The notes under the pieces: model-generated
The model's database searches: none
What the model was told of the DNA's origin: nothing
The model's input: only the letters and a program-made list of their open reading frames with translations
In this document: piece after piece, positions 60,448-64,000 of the stretch
Numbering within the stretch: position 1 is the stretch's first letter
Layout of the letters: every line of letters starts with the position of its first letter
Program-made: the position numbers and the translations under genes
From: Bdellovibrio bacteriovorus W
GTDB taxonomy: Bacteria; Bdellovibrionota; Bdellovibrionia; Bdellovibrionales; Bdellovibrionaceae
Assembly (NCBI GenBank): GCA_000525675.1
Contig: CP002190.1
Coordinates: 2,046,001 to 2,110,000, forward strand
Direction: 5' to 3'
DNA length: 64,000 bases

Positions 60448-61527
60448 TCAGCGTTTCGACCGTTTGAGAAGGAACAAGGCCAAGCCCAACATCACTATAT
60501 TGGGAATCCAGGCTGCCATGACTGGCGGAAGGCTTCCGTGCTGCCCAAGGGTGATTCCGGAAGAATAAAATACATAGTACGCAAAAACCAAGGCAAGACA
60601 GATTCCCAGATTCATCATCGTCCCGCCAGAGCGAGCTCTGCCAACGCTGAAGGGGATGCCTAAAAGACACATGACCATGCCCGCAAACGCGAAACTGATC
60701 TTTGAATGGTAATCCACCTCATAGGCGACAGTATCGAGCCCCGCGTCTTTATTGCGTTTAATAAAGCGCTGAAGCTCATCTTGAGTCATCATATCGGCCG
60801 TTTGCCCCGCACTTTGCAGGTCCTTGGAGTCCTCAGCCATTACAATACTTTTTGTCTTAAACTGACTGGTCAGAGGAAAACTCGAATCCTTACTGAACAA
60901 GGTTACCGTGCCATTTTCTAAAACCCATTGGGAACCCTTGATGAGAACCTGCTGGGCCGTCATCATCTGCACCAAATCCCAATCATTGCTAAAGAAGTAC
61001 ATGGTCAACCCTTGGGCACCATCACCTTTCGCATTGAGGGTTTTGATATTAAAAATAGCATTTTTAGAGCGATACCAGATTCTATCGGTCTTCACCGTTG
61101 AAAAACGATGGGGCTCTTTCTTAAGATCGTAATAATAAATATAATTCTTCTGTTTGATGGCTTGAGGCATGAGCTTATCTGCTGACCAATAACCAAGCAC
61201 AGAAATTAATAAAACCCACAACAGTACTGGCGTTGCGATCCTGAAAAGACTCATTCCCGAGGCAAATAACGCAACGAGTTCATTCGCCTTATTCATGTTC
61301 GAAAGAGTCAAAATAGTGCCCAAGAGACACGCTACCGGGAGCAACTTAGAAATGATCTCTGGAAAAGAATACAAATAGTAATTTAAGAGGGCCGTAGGAG
61401 CGACATTGCTAAAGCTTGTCATCGTGGATAGAGCGTCCACAGCCGTAAAGAGCGTTAAAAAAACCAAAAGGCCACCTAAGAAGTAACCCCAAAATAACCA
61501 TGATGTATATCGATCGATTCTGTTCAC
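60448..61527 (-). CDS. lptG: LptF/LptG family LPS export permease
   Basis: 359 residues. YjgP/YjgQ pattern: membrane helices near residues 10-110 (SWLFWGYFLGGLLVFLTLF, ELVALFASGMSLFRI) and 275-355, with a periplasmic beta-jellyroll-like domain between (IWYRSKNAIFNIKTLNAK). Works with LptB and the other permease to move lipopolysaccharide from the inner membrane. G versus F cannot be settled from one protein. First gene of the operon with def, fmt and rpe. Confidence 0.85.
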   Translation of the reverse strand: MNRIDRYTSWLFWGYFLGGLLVFLTLFTAVDALSTMTSFSNVAPTALLNYYLYSFPEIISKLLPVACLLGTILTLSNMNKANELVALFASGMSLFRIATPVLLWVLLISVLGYWSADKLMPQAIKQKNYIYYYDLKKEPHRFSTVKTDRIWYRSKNAIFNIKTLNAKGDGAQGLTMYFFSNDWDLVQMMTAQQVLIKGSQWVLENGTVTLFSKDSSFPLTSQFKTKSIVMAEDSKDLQSAGQTADMMTQDELQRFIKRNKDAGLDTVAYEVDYHSKISFAFAGMVMCLLGIPFSVGRARSGGTMMNLGICLALVFAYYVFYSSGITLGQHGSLPPVMAAWIPNIVMLGLALFLLKRSKR

Positions 61528-61576
61528 GCCTAAATGTTACCTTGACTAGAATTGAAATTCCTATTTTACTTTGAGT

Positions 61577-62653
61577 ATGGCTTTACGCGTCTTGCTAGCA
61601 GATGAGAGTTCCACAATTAAAAAAGTAATGCAACTGGCATTGGCTGACTTCGCTGTCGAAGTGAAGGCCGTCCCTGTGGGATTGGATGTCTTGTCTGTTG
61701 CCAAAACTTTTAGGCCCGACATTGTCTTTGCAGATGTTCTTCTGACAAAGCGCTCTGGCTACGAAGTTTGTGCTGACTTAAAATCGGACCCAGAAACAGC
61801 AATGATTCCAGTCGTTCTTATGTGGAGCGGCTTTATGGAAATCGACGAAGAAAAAGCCCAACAAGCCAAAGTCGATCGCCGTCTTGAAAAGCCTTTCGAT
61901 GCAGAGCATCTTCGTTCTTTAGTGACGGACTTGGTTTCAAAAACTCAAAGCAATCCTTTAAAAGATTTCTTAAACTTCCCAGAAATGCCTGACTTTGAAG
62001 AGCCAGCTCCAGCGCAAAGCATGGACTCCCCTTCTGAGGACTCTGTGCACGCATTGCAGACGGAAGAAATCGACAATGTTTTTGCAATTCCTGAATCCCA
62101 TGATGAAATCTTAGACATTCCTTCAGATGAAGAGTTCGCCGCAGTTCCACTTACAGAGCCACGCGATGAGTTCCAAGACGAGGCGGATGAAGGCGGATGG
62201 GCCCATCAAGATCTGACAAAATTTAAAATTCAACTTCCTGAAGAGGAAGAAAATGATTTTGCTTCTAAGTTCGTAATTCCACAGGATGATGAGCTTTCTA
62301 ACGTTCAGATTGAAGTCGCAGGCGACTTTGAAGAGATCAGTTTTGTAAAGCAAGAACCTGTCACAAAAACGAGTGGCTTTATGGAGCGCGTGGAGCGTTC
62401 TGTGAAAGATCAGATGCTTGAGACCTTACACAAAAAGCCTCAAACGACTGCTAATCCAGAGACTGTGTCTAATGCTAAGCCCAATACACAATCCAAGATA
62501 GACTTAAACAGCAATATGATGGAAAACGTAGTTCGAGAAGAAGCTCGCGCTGTGATTGAAGCCATCTGCTGGAAGGTAATCCCTGAGATTGCCGAAAGAG
62601 TGATTCGCGAAGAAATCAGCAAAATTATGCGCGAGACTGAAAAATCCATTTAG
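61577..62653 (+). CDS. response-regulator receiver protein with long acidic linker
   Basis: About 358 residues. N-terminal receiver (1-125): LLADESSTIKKVMQLAL with the acidic pair, phospho-acceptor Asp in DIVFADVLLTKRSGYEVC, and the Lys in RRLEKPFDAEHLRSLV. An acidic, low-complexity linker (about 135-280) follows, and a conserved-looking C-terminal helix, EEARAVIEAICWKVIPEIAE. ATG 61577 is used; the TTG just upstream is unlikely. Typical of delta-proteobacterial motility or polarity proteins; output is unknown. SD is weak. Confidence 0.82.
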   Translation: MALRVLLADESSTIKKVMQLALADFAVEVKAVPVGLDVLSVAKTFRPDIVFADVLLTKRSGYEVCADLKSDPETAMIPVVLMWSGFMEIDEEKAQQAKVDRRLEKPFDAEHLRSLVTDLVSKTQSNPLKDFLNFPEMPDFEEPAPAQSMDSPSEDSVHALQTEEIDNVFAIPESHDEILDIPSDEEFAAVPLTEPRDEFQDEADEGGWAHQDLTKFKIQLPEEEENDFASKFVIPQDDELSNVQIEVAGDFEEISFVKQEPVTKTSGFMERVERSVKDQMLETLHKKPQTTANPETVSNAKPNTQSKIDLNSNMMENVVREEARAVIEAICWKVIPEIAERVIREEISKIMRETEKSI

Positions 62654-62702
62654 TACGGTCTTCCAGATTCCGTGCTAACGGAATAACGAGGAAGGTCGAC
62701 TG

Positions 62703-63527
62703 ATGGAATTACTTGAACTCATCCGCGCTGCTATCAAAGAAGACATGCCCCAAGGCGACGTCACTACAGAATCTTTAGCCTTAAAACCTCGAATAGGTCG
62801 CGCCCGCCTCAAAGCCAAGGAAGACATTATCCTTTCTGGCGCAATGGCCTTTGAGCAATCCCTGCAAGTTCTCGAGCCAACTGCAAAAGTAAAATGGCAC
62901 TTTGAAGAGGGCGATAAAATCCTCAATGGTCAAATCATCTGCACGATCGAAGGCGATCTTGTGCAAATTCTTAAAGCTGAGCGCGTGGCACTTAACTTTT
63001 TAGGCCACCTTTCTGGAATTGCGACTCACACTCGCCGATTCGTCGATGCTATTGCTGGAACGAATACGAAAATCTTAGATACTCGTAAAACGACTCCTGC
63101 GTTTCGCTCTTTAGAAAAGAAAGCCGTCATTCACGGTGGTGGAGTGAATCATCGCTTGAACCTAAGCACTGCGATTTTAATTAAAGACAATCACATCTCT
63201 GTGATGGGTGGAATCAAAAACGCGATCGAGCGCGTGCGCGAACATAGCGATCTGCCGATTGAAATCGAAGCCAGAAACCTCGACGAAGTTAAAGAGGCCG
63301 TCAGCTTGAATGCTCAAAGACTGCTTCTTGATAATATGGATAATGAGACTTTGAAAAAAGCTCTGGAACTTATCCCTGCTGGTATCGAAACAGAAGCCAG
63401 TGGCAATATGAACCTTGAGCGCGTGCGCTCGGTGGCGGAAATCGGTGTGAACTTTATTTCTGTCGGTGCTCTGACTCACTCCGCGCCATGCGCTGACGTC
63501 AGTCTTGTTTTCCAGTGGGAGGAGTAA
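62703..63527 (+). CDS. nadC: nicotinate-nucleotide pyrophosphorylase (carboxylating)
   Basis: 274 residues. QPRTase marks: EDMPQGDVTTESL, the KAERVALNFLGHLSGIATHTR block, DTRKTTPAFRSLEKKAV with the phosphoribosyl-binding Arg/Lys, and IEIEARNLDEV and SVGALTHSAPCADVSL near the C-terminus. Joins quinolinate with PRPP to make nicotinate mononucleotide. Its stop is immediately followed by the birA GTG, so the two are coupled. Confidence 0.96.
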   Translation: MELLELIRAAIKEDMPQGDVTTESLALKPRIGRARLKAKEDIILSGAMAFEQSLQVLEPTAKVKWHFEEGDKILNGQIICTIEGDLVQILKAERVALNFLGHLSGIATHTRRFVDAIAGTNTKILDTRKTTPAFRSLEKKAVIHGGGVNHRLNLSTAILIKDNHISVMGGIKNAIERVREHSDLPIEIEARNLDEVKEAVSLNAQRLLLDNMDNETLKKALELIPAGIETEASGNMNLERVRSVAEIGVNFISVGALTHSAPCADVSLVFQWEE

Positions 63528-64000
63528 GTGTCAGATTCTCCTCTTAACGATATTCGCATAGGACAAGTCACTTCGCAGTGGGCGGAAAATCATCAGATTT
63601 TCACTCAATACAAGGCGGAACTTAAAAGTACCAACAGCCTCGCTAAAGACGAGGCCTTTGAAGAGAATCTTTTGCAAGAGTCCTTCTGTCTTTACGTAAC
63701 CGACTTACAAACAGCAGGTAGAGGTCGTGGCAATAAGACCTGGGTCACCGAGTCCTCTGGTGGCGCCCTTTTATCCTCATGGTCCTTCATGATGGATGAG
63801 AATCCTCTACCAACGACAACTTGCCTCATTGGGTTAGCCCTTTATCGCGCCTGTGTAACAACGTGGCCTTTTTTGGATTGGAACTTAAAAGCTCCAAATG
63901 ACATTTACATTGGCAATAAAAAGATCGCAGGTATCTTACTTGAAACGGTGATTCAAGGAGACGACATCCGCATGATCGCGGGGATCGGCATGAATATCAC
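63528..64000 (+). CDS. birA: biotin--[acetyl-CoA-carboxylase] ligase (partial)
   Basis: Starts GTG at 63528 right after the nadC stop, with GGGAGGAGTAA as a strong SD, and runs off the right edge after 157 codons. Catalytic-domain signs: STNSLAKDEA, the biotinyl-AMP loop TDLQTAGRGRGNKTW, and APNDIYIGNKKIAGILLET. The usual KWPND reads KAPND here. There is no N-terminal helix-turn-helix, so it is the ligase-only type and should not repress. It attaches biotin to the carboxyl carrier protein. Confidence 0.9.
   Translation, partial: MSDSPLNDIRIGQVTSQWAENHQIFTQYKAELKSTNSLAKDEAFEENLLQESFCLYVTDLQTAGRGRGNKTWVTESSGGALLSSWSFMMDENPLPTTTCLIGLALYRACVTTWPFLDWNLKAPNDIYIGNKKIAGILLETVIQGDDIRMIAGIGMNI

Noticed and set aside
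1-64000. tRNA, rRNA, CRISPR, insertion sequences or integrases
   Set aside because: None seen: no direct-repeat array, no transposase-like ORF, no tRNA-like cloverleaf in the gaps checked by eye.

Overview
The window reads as a chromosome segment of a Bdellovibrio-like predatory bacterium (Bdellovibrionota). This is inferred from gene content and style: dense housekeeping genes, many secreted or lipid-anchored proteins with no obvious family, lipoproteins carrying an unusual FQNC signal, a fibre protein with a TYPNP motif, Tat-exported proteins, pilin-like operons and PilZ/receiver proteins. I see no rRNA, tRNA, CRISPR array, transposase or integrase. Base composition looks moderately AT-leaning but was not computed.

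Layout. 1-2410: end of dihydroorotase, YciB/IspZ, a DUF6279-type lipoprotein, and an opposing enoyl-CoA hydratase. 2561-2778: a GC-rich element with a 24-bp terminal stem and internal hairpins. 2797-6582: secreted subtilase, UppP, and a secreted Ala/Glu/Lys coiled-coil protein preceded by an unexplained terminator. 6985-14287: amidase, rph, rdgB, a siderophore-interacting flavoprotein, prs, rplY, pth, ychF. 14451-16073: a Tat-exported flavoprotein. The convergent gap after it holds a 32-codon ORF whose ribosome-binding site lies inside a hairpin; this is the best candidate for something undescribed. 16557-20676: lytic transglycosylase with two Opp/Dpp-type permeases. 20723-25592: radA, a cNMP-binding protein, PilZ, glpK, an acyltransferase. 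25619-33074: a tiny class-III/Flp-like pilin with a partner of unknown role, hutI (start codon buried in a 14-bp inverted repeat), and an operon of three pseudopilins plus an EF-hand protein.

33382-39753: gpmA, then sucA-sucB-lpd, the whole 2-oxoglutarate dehydrogenase complex. 39787-45189: small secreted proteins, a fibre/adhesin-like protein, a secreted Cys/His protein with a membrane partner, and a histone-H1-like basic protein. 45331-48583: hutU and hutH; with hutI, 18 kb away, these cover three of the steps of histidine breakdown. 48889-57309: an envelope region with a beta-helix protein, two outer-membrane-type proteins (one with a CxxCH haem site), and a divergent five-gene operon of a CxxCH protein, a Tat-exported DUF1501-like protein, a c-type cytochrome and two FQNC lipoproteins. 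57382-64000: an outer-membrane barrel, rpe-fmt-def-lptG, a receiver protein, nadC, and the start of birA.

Working together: central carbon and amino-acid catabolism (hut, suc/lpd, gpmA, glpK) suits growth on host-derived amino acids and glycerol. Amidase, transglycosylase, UppP and the permeases suit wall remodelling and peptide uptake. The pilins, fibre protein and secreted protease are candidates for surface contact with prey. All functional statements are from sequence reading alone; no database search was run.
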